A DNA stretch of 64,000 nucleotides from JAHQVI01 sp963727575 (lineage in GTDB: Bacteria > Pseudomonadota > Alphaproteobacteria > Rhizobiales > Rhodomicrobiaceae), in NCBI GenBank assembly GCA_963727575.1, contig CAVSIA010000011.1, positions 62,001 through 126,000 on the forward strand. Direction: 5' to 3'. The notes under the pieces are model-generated. The model was given only the letters and a program-made list of their open reading frames with translations. It was not told the DNA's origin and did no database searches. The stretch's first letter is position 1. The number at the start of each line of letters is the position of its first letter. Position numbers and translations under genes: made by a program. Of this stretch, positions 18,757 to 28,438 are shown piece after piece.

Positions 18757-19459
18757 GGCACTGCCGCCGCTGTCCGTCCCGCCATCATCAGGCCGAGGTG
18801 ATCGAGATCGACATCGGCGCGGTCCATCAAGCCGACCAGCGCTACCGTTGAACAGCACGCCGATCCTGTCGCCAAGCGTCAGCACCTCTTCAAGCTCCGA
18901 CGAGATGTAGAGCACCGCCGCGCCCGCATTCCGCAGAGCGACGATCTGCTCCTGCACGAACCGGGTGGCGCCGGGGTCGAGACCCCAGGTGGCCTGGCAG
19001 GCGAGCAGCACTTTCGGCTTCCGTGCAAGCTCCCTGGCGACGACGATCTTCTGCTGATTGCCGCCGGAAAGTTGGTTGGCGCGCGAGCCGATCCCGGCCG
19101 TCCGTATGCCGAACATGTCGACCAGTTCGCGCGCGCGGCCGGCGATCTGGCGCTGCGACAGAAAGCCATATCGCGAAAGCGGCGGTGACGCTTGTGTCGC
19201 GCAGCGATAGATTTTCGGCGATGGTCATCGCCTGCACCAGGCTGGTGTTCGCCCGGTCGGCGGGGATGTAGGAGAGGCCCGCCTCGGTGCGCTTCGCCGC
19301 CGGCGCACCCGTCATGTCGGCGCCGTCGAGATGCACCGTTCCGCCGTCCGCGCGTCGCAACCCGGCGAGCGTATCCACAAGCTCGGTCTGGCCGTTCCCA
19401 TCGACGCCGGTCATCGCCAGGATCTCTCCCGCGCGAATGTCGAACGAGATGCCGGCTAG
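18753..19459 (-). pseudogene. nucleoside-type ABC transporter ATPase, C-terminal half, separated by the IS element and frame-broken
   Basis: This is the second ABC domain of a double-domain ATPase of about 500 residues (YufO/RbsA type). It begins exactly at the IS boundary with LAGISFDIRAGEILAMTGVDG, continues to a degenerate Walker A GVDGNGQTE, and carries the signature QLSGGNQQK and the VARELARKPKVLLA/WGLDPGA region. Frame breaks lie near 19170 (extra A) and 18835 (extra G). The stop at 18753-18755 overlaps the permease start. Without the element at 19460-21137 it joins in frame to the N-terminal half at the codons for GPGL-AGIS. Confidence 0.85.
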
Positions 19460-21137
19460 CCCGCATTTCTCACACGGCTGAAGTCATGGCGTCGTCATCC
19501 GTCCGCTTGGCGTTCGGCGTTGCCGCGCGGCGTGCTTGTGGGTGGCGCGGACTGCGCGACCGGCTTCGAGAATCGGCTCGGGTTGTTCGATCTCCAGTGG
19601 GCCTCGGGGTATGCTGCGAAAGAGGCGCGTTGCAGCTTAGCGTGTCACGCGGGGGAGCCGCGGGCATGCGCGAGCCGGGCTGCGGCGAGACGCCATTCCG
19701 CGGCGGCCGGACAGGCGGATGCGAAGGCGATCTTGACCCGACGTGCACTGATTTTCACCAGCGCGCCGATCTTCAGCAGCTTCAGCCGGATGGTGTCACA
19801 GGTCGCGGCGGCAAGCTGCGTATGAGCCAGGCCGATCCGGCGCAGCGCGCAGAGCAGAACGTAAGCCATCGAGGCAAACCACAGGCGCAACTGGTTGGCC
19901 CGCATCGTTGCCGTGGAGGTACGGTCGGCGAACAGATCGCCTTGCGCCTCCTTGATGCGGTTTTCCATCTCGCCGCGCTTGCAATAGAGATCTTCGTAGA
20001 GCGGCTTGGCGCTCCAGGCGTCCGGCTTCAGCGAGGTGACGAGAAAGCGCGGGTTGGCTTCCCCGCCGGTCCATTCCGCCTTGCCGATCACGCGGCGGCG
20101 GCGCGACCAGGACCCCTTCGTCGACCACAGGAAATCCCGAAACACCCGCGCCGGCTTGCCTCCCGCGGCCTCCGACAGCCGCCGGGCGTCGGCCAACGCG
20201 TCCGCGATGCGGGCCTCCAGACGCGCGTTGCGGGCGAGGCCGAAGACATAGTCGACCTTGTTGGCCTCGCACCAGACCATCAGGGCCTCCCGGGCGAAGC
20301 CGGAATTGGCGCGCAAGATGATCTTCACCTTCGGCCAGCGCGCCCGGATCCGACCGACAATGCGCGCCGTCTCCTCGACCGCACCGGCGCTGCCGTCGAT
20401 GTTCGACCGCCGAAGCTTGGCGGCCAGAAGATGGCGGCCGCAGAAGACGTAGAGCGGCAGGTAGCAATAGCAGTCGTAATAGCCGTGGAAGAACCGGCCT
20501 TCCTGATGGCCATGCAACGGATCGTCAGTGGCATCGAGGTCGAGCACGATCTCACGCGGCGGCTTGCCGTGCGCGTCGAGAAAAAAGTCGACGAACAGAG
20601 CCTCGATCGCTGCGCTGTCGTGGCCGATTTTATGATAACGCCCAGTGGTTCCCTCGGCCGGGGCATGCTCCAGCCGGTTCAGTGTGCTCTTGCCGGCCAG
20701 CGGTCCGGGCGTCGCGGTCGCGTGATCGAGCTTGCCGAGCAGTACACCGAGAACGGGATCGCGGCGCAACTCGTCATGGTCGACAAGATCCTCATAGCCC
20801 AGCGCCAGGCCGAACACACGCTGCGCGACCAACGTCTTCACCTCGTGCACCACGTAAGCAGGATGGCGGCGATCGCGAAAGCACGCGGCGAAGCGATCGA
20901 CGAGTTGGAGCGCCTTGTCCGTCTCCCCAAGCAAAAGAGCCCCGGCATCCGAGGACACCATGCCGCCATCGAAATCCGCGACCACACGGCGTCCGCCCGC
21001 TCTTCCGAAATCAATCTCGTTCGGGCTACACTCTGTCAGCATCGGGGAACTCCCTCGAATTGGTATAACTCGTTCTCGCAAAACAAGTTTACACCGTCAC
21101 AGGCCCCGATGCGCCGACGACTCGTGAGAAATGCGGG
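19460..21137. mobile_element. complete IS1380-family insertion sequence
   Basis: The element is 1678 bp long, bounded by perfect 14-bp terminal inverted repeats: CCCGCATTTCTCAC at 19460-19473 and GTGAGAAATGCGGG at 21124-21137. Flanking bases are CTAG on the left (19456-19459) and TTAG on the right (21138-21141). They match a 4-bp target duplication with one mismatch. It carries a single intact transposase on the minus strand. It interrupts the ABC ATPase gene between codons for GPGL and AGIS. Confidence 0.93.
19645..21042 (-). CDS. IS1380-family transposase
   Basis: This is an intact DDE transposase of 465 residues from ATG 21042, which is preceded by GAGGGAG at a normal distance. Typical IS1380 segments are NEIDFGRAGGRRVVADFDGG, ALGYEDLVDHDELRRDPVLG, the acidic strand EIVLDLDATDDPLHGHQEG, and the C-terminal ANQLRLWFASMAYVLL. 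It fills most of the element and shows no frame defects, although the DNA on both sides is rich in them. It is probably active, because its inverted repeats are also perfect. Confidence 0.95.
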   Translation of the reverse strand: MLTECSPNEIDFGRAGGRRVVADFDGGMVSSDAGALLLGETDKALQLVDRFAACFRDRRHPAYVVHEVKTLVAQRVFGLALGYEDLVDHDELRRDPVLGVLLGKLDHATATPGPLAGKSTLNRLEHAPAEGTTGRYHKIGHDSAAIEALFVDFFLDAHGKPPREIVLDLDATDDPLHGHQEGRFFHGYYDCYCYLPLYVFCGRHLLAAKLRRSNIDGSAGAVEETARIVGRIRARWPKVKIILRANSGFAREALMVWCEANKVDYVFGLARNARLEARIADALADARRLSEAAGGKPARVFRDFLWSTKGSWSRRRRVIGKAEWTGGEANPRFLVTSLKPDAWSAKPLYEDLYCKRGEMENRIKEAQGDLFADRTSTATMRANQLRLWFASMAYVLLCALRRIGLAHTQLAAATCDTIRLKLLKIGALVKISARRVKIAFASACPAAAEWRLAAARLAHARGSPA

Positions 21138-21955
21138 TTAGGCCCGGACCGCCATTGCGCCGCAGATCGAGCCCCCGAACACTGAGCAGCACGCGCCCCG
21201 GCTCGGCGGTTTCCGAGCGGGCGAGCGCACCGGAAAGCTCGCGGTCGATCATCATGGCGGCGAGCTCGGCTTCGCTCGCGGATCCAACCTCGCGCCTGCC
21301 GCTGACACGCCCGTCCCGCAGCACCACGACCTCGTCGCACACGGCCATGACTTCGGCGAGCTTATGCGAGATGAAGATGATGCCTTTGCCATCGGCCTTC
21401 AGACGACGGAGCAAACCCAGCAATGCCTTGATCTCCGGCGGGCTGAGGTTGGAGGTCGGCTCGTCCAGTACGAGGAGGTCCGCTCCGCGCATCACCGCCT
21501 TCAGGATCTCGACGCGCTGACGCTCACCGAGCGACAGCCTGGCGACGAGTTGCGCCGGATCGAGTTCGAGCCCCAGCCGTCCGCTCGCCTCTCCGATCTT
21601 CTCGGCAATGCCCGGCCCGTCGAGCCACCATCCGGCCTCGTCCCAGCCGAGCATGACGTTTTCCGCCACGGACATCTGCTCGACCAGCATGAAGTGCTGG
21701 TGGATCATGCCGATCCCGGCGGCCGCGGCCGACCTTCGGATCGTGCCCCGACAACTCGCGGCCCTTGAACACGATGCCGCCCTCGTCCGGCACCACCATC
21801 CCGTACAGCACCTTCATCAAGGTGCTTTTGCCGGAGCCGTTCTCGCCGAGAAGGCCGACGATCCGTCCCGGCGCGACGTCGAGATCGACATGGTCGTTGG
21901 CGCGGATGGGGCCGTAGGTCTTGACGATGCCGCGCATTTCCAGGAGGTGTTTCAC
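21138..21955 (-). pseudogene. nucleoside-type ABC transporter ATPase, N-terminal half, interrupted by IS1380
   Basis: This is the first ABC domain of the ATPase that energises the BMP-dependent importer. Walker A GENGSGKST lies near residue 37 from a GTG start at 21955, followed by MIHQHFMLVEQMSVAENV (Q-loop region), the signature LSLGERQRVEI and Walker B LLVLDEPTSNLSP. An extra C near 21735 breaks the frame between KVG and AAAGIGMIHQ. The coding sequence stops at LRRNGGPGL, where the insertion sequence begins. A TTG at 22033 would add a poorly conserved leader. The GTG or the ATG at 21937 is more likely. Confidence 0.85.
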
Positions 21956-22035
21956 GATCTTACCCGGCCGAAACGAGCCACCCGCCTCGCCGGATGCCGA
22001 TGGCTCGTCCTCGCCCCCCGGTGCTCCTGTCAAAG

Positions 22036-23097
22036 CTATTTCCCGCTGCGCGCGTCCTCAGGCGTCGGTGCGAGTTTCATCTCGCCGGACGCGAAGCTCT
22101 CCTTCATCTTGGTCAGCTCTGCGACGACCTCTGCGGGAACCGCCGGGTTCAAAGGCTTGCCTTCCGCATAGACGAGGTCGGCCCCCGTGGTCTTGTCGGC
22201 GGTGTTGTAGCCATATTTGATGAACTCGCCGAAGGTCTTGCCCTTCGAAACCTCGACGGCGGTCGCGGAATACATCGCGTCCCAATGCTCGATGATATTG
22301 GTCAAAACAGCGTCGGGCGCGATCTCGACGCTGCCGAGCGCGCGTCCGGTGACGTAGACGCCCTTTTCCTTCGCCGCCTGGATCAGGCCGTTCTGAGCCG
22401 CATTCAACTTGCCGGTCAGCACGTCCGCCCCGTCGGCGATCAGCGACAGCGCCGCCTTCCTTCGAGGCGGCGGCATCCTCCATGTTCTTCACATAGACGA
22501 TGGTCACCTCGATGTCGGGCTTGGCCTTTTTCGCGCAGATGCGAAATGCGCCAGCCTGTGCAACAATATTGGGCAGTCCCTCCAATCCGTAGACGCCGCC
22601 GACCTTGCCGGGATTTGGACATTCGCGCGGCAAGATGCCCGATCTGGCAGCCGAACTGTGCGTTGTCGTAGTCGATCGACATGACGTTGGGGTCCTGCGA
22701 CTCCGGCGCCGCCGCCGACGATAAACTGGACCTTGGGATAGTCGGGGCCGACCTGCTTGGCTGCCGAGAGAAACCGCCCGGAGTGGCCCAGCACGATATT
22801 GTAGCCCTGGTCGGCGTAGTCGCGCATCGCCGCCGCATCATCGGAATCGGGCACGTTTTCGGACACGGCGGTGTCGAAGCCCAGCTCCTTCATTTTCTGC
22901 AGGCCGGAATAGCCGAGTGCGTTCCAGCTCTGGTCGTTGTAGCTGCCCGGCAGGAGCATGGCGGCCTTGGTCGAGGCGGCCGAGGCCGGTGCCGAACCGG
23001 CGATCAGAGCGGCAGTGCACACCGCCGCCCCGGCAACGACGAGCCTCGCCGGCCACGCCCCCATTTTCGTGACGCTGTCTTCACCCGCATGATCCAC
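22036..23097 (-). pseudogene. BMP family (PnrA/BmpA-like) ABC substrate-binding protein, three frame breaks
   Basis: The rebuilt protein has about 350 residues. A signal peptide (LVVAGAAVCTAALIAGSAPA) precedes KAAMLLPGSYNDQSWNALGY, a hallmark of BMP proteins that bind nucleosides or related heterocycles. Further conserved parts are GHLAARMSKSGKVGGVYGLE, PNIVAQAGAF and LSLIADGADVLTG. Breaks are single surplus bases near 22718 (G), 22645 (C) and 22462 (G). The start is uncertain: GTG 23097, ATG 23064 in the same frame, or ATG 23090 in another frame with AAGGAG before it. Ring-opening amidohydrolase genes nearby suggest a pyrimidine- or triazine-like ligand. Confidence 0.83.
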
Positions 23098-23254
23098 TCC
23101 TTATCGGCCGCAATTCGTCAGATGGAACTAAGTGCGCGAATTCTTCAGTGCAAAATACGTGCCACGGAGGGACGTCGCGTGACGGCGTTGCCCGCCTGCG
23201 AGGGGCGAAGGCGCGTGTCGATTTAGCGAATTGTTCGCGTGGCGGCGCCGCCTG

Positions 23255-24638
23255 CTAAAGCGGTGGCCAGCGCGTTGCGACTTCGCCTTTCTCCTCGAGC
23301 GAGAGGGCGAATGCCAGGAGCTGGCCATCGGTGCCGCGCTGCCCGATGAGCTGATAGCCGATGGGCAGGTTTTCCGCCGAGGGGTCGCATAGGCAGGGCG
23401 ATGGCGGGCAGGCCGAGCGCGTTGGCAAATGCGGTGAAGACGGCATGGCCGCGCGGGCCGACTGTCTTGCCGTCGATCTGCTCCGGGTGGGTCTCCGCCG
23501 CGGGCCAAGACAGAGCGGCAATCGCCGGCGTCAGCAGCATGTCGTATTCGGCGAACAGCGCGTCGAACGCCCGCGCCATCGGCGCAATGCGGCTGAACGC
23601 TTCCAGATAGTCCGTCGCCTTGAAGCGGGCGCCCTGCTCGGCCATGGCCGCGATGCTGGGCGTCAGCAGGTGTTCCTTGCCCGGATGCTGCGAAACCAGC
23701 CACGCCGCGCCGGTCTGGCCCATCACCGGCCAGATGTCGTCGATGGGCGCGGCGAGATCGAAGCTTTCCGCTGTCGATACCGTGTGCCCGAGCTGCGCAA
23801 GCCGGGCGGCCGCTGCGGCGACGCTCCGGGTGATCTGCGGATCGACGGGCGCATCGCCGAGAGACGGGATGTGGAGGATCCGCAGAGGCATGAGCGGCGG
23901 CCACACGTCCGCGTGCCAGCCATTCGCGGCGATGCAGTTCATCGCGAGAACGAGGTCGGCGACGCTTCGCGCGATCGGTCCGGCCACCTCGAAATCGAGC
24001 AGGATCACGGGAAAGCCGTTCGCACGGGGGACGATCCCGCGCGACGGTTTGAAGCCGACCAGCCCGGTATGTGCGGACGGGCGCCGGATCGAGCCGCCGC
24101 CATCGGTGCACAGCGCCAGCGCCCCCATGCCGGAGGCGACGGCGGCGACCGCGCCGCCACTCGACCCGCCGGGCGTCAGTGCGACGTTCCACGGATTTCC
24201 GGTGACGCCGAACAGGCGGTTGTTGGTGTAGCCCTGGAGCGTGAGTTCGGGGACGTTGGTCTTGCCGAGCAGCACCGCGCCGCCTTCGCGAAGGCGCGCG
24301 ACCGGCGTTTCGTCCACCTCGGGCACGAAATTCTCGTAAAGCAGGCTGCCCCATGTGGCGCGGCACCCCGCCATCAGGATGCTGTCCTTGATGGTCATCG
24401 GCACGCCGTCGAGTGGGCCGAGCGCCTGGCCGTTGGCGAAGCGTTCCGCGCTTGCTGTCGCCGCGCGCCTTGCTTCGTCCAGGCATGGCGTGACGATAGC
24501 GTTGAGGACCGGATTGACGGCATCGATGCGAGCGGAGACCGCTTCGAACGCATCGATCGGCGTGAAGGCACCGCGCGCATAGCCTGCGCCAAGCTCGACC
24601 GCGGAGAGTTGCCATAAGGGCCGGGTTGTATCGCTCAT
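23255..24638 (-). pseudogene. amidase (amidase signature family) in the ring-opening operon, one late frame break
   Basis: This amidase of about 460 residues carries Lys84 in MTIKDS, the cis-Ser pair in GGSSGG near 159-160 and nucleophile Ser183 in CTDGGGSIRR. One extra A near 23385 shifts the last 50 residues. Removing it restores PSAENLPIGYQLIGQRGTDG and the normal ending. The ATG at 24638 overlaps the stop of the ring-opening amidohydrolase as ATGA. In cyanurate catabolism an amidase of this superfamily (AtzE/AtzF type) follows ring opening, so hydrolysis of the open-chain ureide product is a plausible role. The sequence alone does not fix the substrate. Confidence 0.85.
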
Positions 24639-25725
24639 AGCCGTATGATCGCCGCGATAGGCGCCTCGCCGGGCGCGCATTGGTGTTCGGTTCCGCCGGA
24701 GACGAAAATGGCAGCGTCCCCGGTGACCGATGCAATCACCGCGCCGACAGCCGCGCGGGCGTGACGTTCATAGTGGATGTCGGCATCGGAAAGCATCGTC
24801 GTCCGGCGGCCGCGCAGCACGCCCTTTGGCGGCGCTTCCGCCTTGGCGAAAATCGCGACGGTCCGGCGGTGGCGTCGGCGCCATCGCACCGCCCTCGCGC
24901 ATTTGCGATCGCACGGCGGACGCCGTCACCGTCGATGGCATCGCGGAGCACGTCGTGCCCGATGCGGAAGTCGCTCGACGCCGACGGCGAATTGCCGAAC
25001 AGCAGGACCTCGCATTTGGTCAACTCGCCGCCTGCGGACGTTGATGCAACGTTGGAAAACAGCGCCATGTCGCGTGCGATGATGTCGTCCGACACAGCGT
25101 CGGCGGCGATCTCGTTCAGGCCGAGCGCCACGCCGAGCCCCATCGCGCCGCGCGCATAGGGCTTCGAGCCGTTCGGATCGCGGGTCACGAGCGCTGCGCC
25201 CCGGTCGTCGGCGTCGGCGATCTTGCCCGGCGTCAGCAACGGCCCTTTAACCTGGACGTAGTGCACCTCGCGCGGCTCGTCGATGCCGGCATCGGCCATG
25301 GCGCGCCTGACGGGATCGGCGACCTCGCCGACCTGCGCCATCGTTCCGATTTCCTCCGGCCGGATGTCGCGCGTCATGGCGATGCCGAGCGCCAGCCTCG
25401 GCTGTCCGTCCGGCGCGTCCCCGCCCGGCTCGCGCGTGAAGATCGTGGCATGTGGCGACAGCACGCCTTCCGTTCCGCCGGACCAGACGAAGGCGACCGT
25501 CTCTCCGATCTCAGCGACCGGGCGGCCGAGATGGCGCGCCAGGAGAAGCTGATAGGCCAATGTTGCGAAGCCGCGGGTAAAATCGCTGGCGCCGCCATTG
25601 CCCTCGGTCTTGCCGATAAAGGCGACGATCGCGCCGGGATCGACCTTGCCGGCCTGGATGAGGCGCTCAAGTTCCGATGTGTCGTCCGGGGCCGACATTC
25701 CAACTTTCCAGACACCAACCTTCAT
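24635..25725 (-). pseudogene. ring-opening amidohydrolase (barbiturase/cyanuric acid hydrolase family), copy 2, two adjacent frame breaks
   Basis: About 362 residues match the AtzD/barbiturase family. Conserved parts are VAFIGKTEGNGGASDFTRGF, VWSGGTEGVLSPH with the first catalytic Ser, VQVKGPLLTPGKIADA, and FAKAEAPPKGVLRGRRTTML with its Lys, then VSGGTEHQ with the last Ser. The final GEAPIAAIIRL differs from copy 1 (GPDGGGLIAVIA), so the two copies may prefer different rings, barbiturate versus cyanurate. Surplus bases near 24890 (G) and 24862 (C) explain the frame change. It is the first gene of the leftward operon and couples to the amidase. Confidence 0.87.
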
Positions 25726-25815
25726 GCACCTGCCCTTTACGCGACCGTCGCAACAACGGTTAGAGGATATGGCACAAACTTTCGCGCGGCCAGGAAAACC
25801 AGCCGCTTGAGGATG

Positions 25816-28317
25816 TTAGGCATTGGTGGCGGGGCGGCAATTCGCCGTATGCTTTAAGCGCGCCTGGATCGTCGGCAGGTCCGCGACGGCAAAGGCTTGC
25901 GGCGGCTGTCCGTCCGCATGCAGGCGCATCATATGGGCAAAGGCCGCTTCGAGGTTCCGCGTGTAACGCTCGATGTCGAAGAGCGGTGCGGTCAGCCGTT
26001 CGCGCTGAAGTCGTTCGCCGAACCCGGCGAGCAGCGTCCGATCCGTCGCCAGCCGCAGGGCCAGGGCCTCATAATCGGCCAAGGAGTGCGTCACCAGCTC
26101 GGGCATTCTGCAAGCATGCAGCAGGCTGCCCGCCACGCGGCCGACGAAAACCTCCCCGGCGCAGGTCACGACCGGCAGTCCGGCCCATAGCGCTTCGCTC
26201 GCCGTGGTGTGGGCGTTGACAGGCAGATTGTCGAGGAACAGGTCGGCGAAAGCGTAGCGCGCCTGATGCTCGGCGATGGGGATTTTGGGGGCGAAGACGA
26301 GCCGGTCGGGATCTACGCCGCGGGCAGCCGCTTCGCCGCGCAGATTGGCCTTGGCGATCTCGTTCGCATCGAGCAGCCAGAGCGCGCTGCCGGGGACTTG
26401 CCCGAGTAGCCGCATCCACACGCTGAAGATCTCGGCCGTGATTTTGTAGACGCTATTAAAGGCGCAGAACACGAACCCGCTCTCGGGCAGGCCGCATTCG
26501 CTGCGTGTTTGCGGCGTGGGCGCGGTTCGCCGAAGCCGGTCGTTCGGCTGATAGCAGTCGGGCAGATGCACGATCTTCTCGTCGAAGAAACGCTGATGTG
26601 CCATCGGCGCGATAAACGGATCGGCGATGATATAGTCGATGAAGGGCGCCCCCATCGTGCTCGGATAGCCGAGATAATTGACCTGCACCGGCGCGGGACG
26701 CTGGGCGAGGATGATCGTCCGGGCGCTGCGCGTGTACCCTTTCAGGTCGACCAGAACGTCGATACGGTCGCCGGCGATCTGCTCGACCGCCTTGGCGTTC
26801 GGCTGCTCGCGCAAGCCGGCGAAACGGTCGAACGCCGCGACGAGCCGCCGCCGCATGGCGCTGCCGTCGTCCGGGCTGAAGCAATAGGCGAAAAGCTCAA
26901 AGCGATCGCGATCATGGAGTTCGAAGAGCTCGGCGATCAGGCTGGCGGTGGCGTGGTCGTAAAAGTCCGTAGACAGATAGCCGAGGCGAATGCGGCGGCC
27001 CGGCGCGTGGGAAAGGTGCGGCAGCGATGCGCGCGCCGAGGGAGCCGCCGCCTTGAAGCCGCTCGCCCAGAGCCGCGCCAGTGCGAGATGGTCTTCCGGC
27101 GTGCAAGCCATCGCGAGCGCGCCGAAAGGCGGCACCCGCTTGCCGCAGGCCTTCAATGCGTCGATAGCGAGACGCTCGGCCTCCTCCAGCCCATTCCAAT
27201 TGCACAGGTGCCGTCGCAAATGGCAATAATCGAAGAGCGCCGCGGCCATTGGCCCTTCACCCAACTTAAGCAGCACCCGATAAGCCTCTGCGGCCTCCAC
27301 GACGCGGTCGTGCTCCTTGAGCACGCCGGCCAGGTTGAGCCATGCCGCGCCGTTGCGGGGAGCCAGCTCGACCGCATTTCTCAGGGCCGCGATCGCCTCG
27401 TTCGCGCGGCCCATCCGGTTGAGCAGAATACCGAGCCGGGTCAGCGCTTCCGCGAAGTCCGGCTTGATCGTGAGCGCATGAAAGAACGCATCGCAGGCGT
27501 CCTTCAGGCGGCCAAGCTCTTGCAACGCCAGAGCCTTGTTGCAGTAGAACTCGGCGCGTTCCGGTTCGGCATCGATGGCGCGCTCATAGGCTGCGAGCGC
27601 CTCCTCGAATTGCCCTTGCGCATGATGGACATTGCCGAGCCGGGTTTGGATCAGGGCGATGCCCGGATCGAGCCGCAATGCGTCCTGGAAAGCCGCGGCC
27701 GCTTCGGAAAGCCGCCCTCGCTTGTAGAAGATGAGCCCCCTTGCGCCATGGGCCTGAGGCAGAGCGGGGTTGTGGCGAAGGGCTAAGCCGCAAGCCGCGG
27801 CGGCCTCATCGAGACGGCCGAGCACGGCGAGTGCCTCCGCACGGCCGGCTTGAGCGGCGGCGAGGTCTGGTTGCAGCTCGATGGCGCGGGCATAGGCGCG
27901 CTCGGCGCCCGCATGGTCGCCCTGGCGAAGCAGCAGGTCGCCGGAAATGCTGTGGATCGCGGCGATGTTGGGATCGAGCGCGAACGCCTTGCTGCAGGCC
28001 TCGGCCGCCTGCGCATAGCGCCGCAGCTCCATGAGCATCACGGCCAGATCGGAATACACATGGGCGTTACGCGGCTGGACGGCGAGCGCGTGGCCGATGA
28101 GAGCGATGCCTTCGTCGCTGCGCCCGAGCCGATGCTCGACGATGCCGAGATGATGGAGGGCGACGGCGTTTTTGGGATCGGCTTCCAGGAGCTGCGCATA
28201 GACGGCGCGCGCCTCGCCGAACCGCTCCGCCTGCAGATGCTGAACCGCCGCCGTCAGCATCGCCCGGCCGTCAAGGCCCCGGGAGACAGCGGCCCCCGCT
28301 TTCTGCTTGCGTTTCAT
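25816..28317 (-). CDS. TPR protein with O-GlcNAc transferase-like (SPINDLY-type) catalytic region
   Basis: This intact protein has 833 residues. Residues 18-380 are a run of about ten tetratricopeptide repeats, for example AVALHHLGIVEHRLGRSDEG and AEFYCNKALALQELGRL. Residues from about 430 match bacterial OGT/SPINDLY catalytic domains: RIRLGYLSTDFYDHATASLI, DVLVDLKGYTRSAR, PVQVNYLGYPSTMGAPFIDY, FCAFNSVYKITAEIFSVWMR and TTASEALWAGLPVVTCAGE. It probably transfers a sugar to protein Ser/Thr in the cytoplasm. The acceptor is unknown, and the neighbours give no direct clue. It stands alone between two operons. Confidence 0.9.
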   Translation of the reverse strand: MKRKQKAGAAVSRGLDGRAMLTAAVQHLQAERFGEARAVYAQLLEADPKNAVALHHLGIVEHRLGRSDEGIALIGHALAVQPRNAHVYSDLAVMLMELRRYAQAAEACSKAFALDPNIAAIHSISGDLLLRQGDHAGAERAYARAIELQPDLAAAQAGRAEALAVLGRLDEAAAACGLALRHNPALPQAHGARGLIFYKRGRLSEAAAAFQDALRLDPGIALIQTRLGNVHHAQGQFEEALAAYERAIDAEPERAEFYCNKALALQELGRLKDACDAFFHALTIKPDFAEALTRLGILLNRMGRANEAIAALRNAVELAPRNGAAWLNLAGVLKEHDRVVEAAEAYRVLLKLGEGPMAAALFDYCHLRRHLCNWNGLEEAERLAIDALKACGKRVPPFGALAMACTPEDHLALARLWASGFKAAAPSARASLPHLSHAPGRRIRLGYLSTDFYDHATASLIAELFELHDRDRFELFAYCFSPDDGSAMRRRLVAAFDRFAGLREQPNAKAVEQIAGDRIDVLVDLKGYTRSARTIILAQRPAPVQVNYLGYPSTMGAPFIDYIIADPFIAPMAHQRFFDEKIVHLPDCYQPNDRLRRTAPTPQTRSECGLPESGFVFCAFNSVYKITAEIFSVWMRLLGQVPGSALWLLDANEIAKANLRGEAAARGVDPDRLVFAPKIPIAEHQARYAFADLFLDNLPVNAHTTASEALWAGLPVVTCAGEVFVGRVAGSLLHACRMPELVTHSLADYEALALRLATDRTLLAGFGERLQRERLTAPLFDIERYTRNLEAAFAHMMRLHADGQPPQAFAVADLPTIQARLKHTANCRPATNA

Positions 28318-28438
28318 GCCTGCCCGCTCAGAGGTGATCGAATCAAATTACACTAAATAGTTGCATAATGGTGCTTTGCCAAACACCAAAGCTGCAAAGG
28401 CGTGGGCAGCCCGGAAGAATACGGACGGGGAAGGCTGA

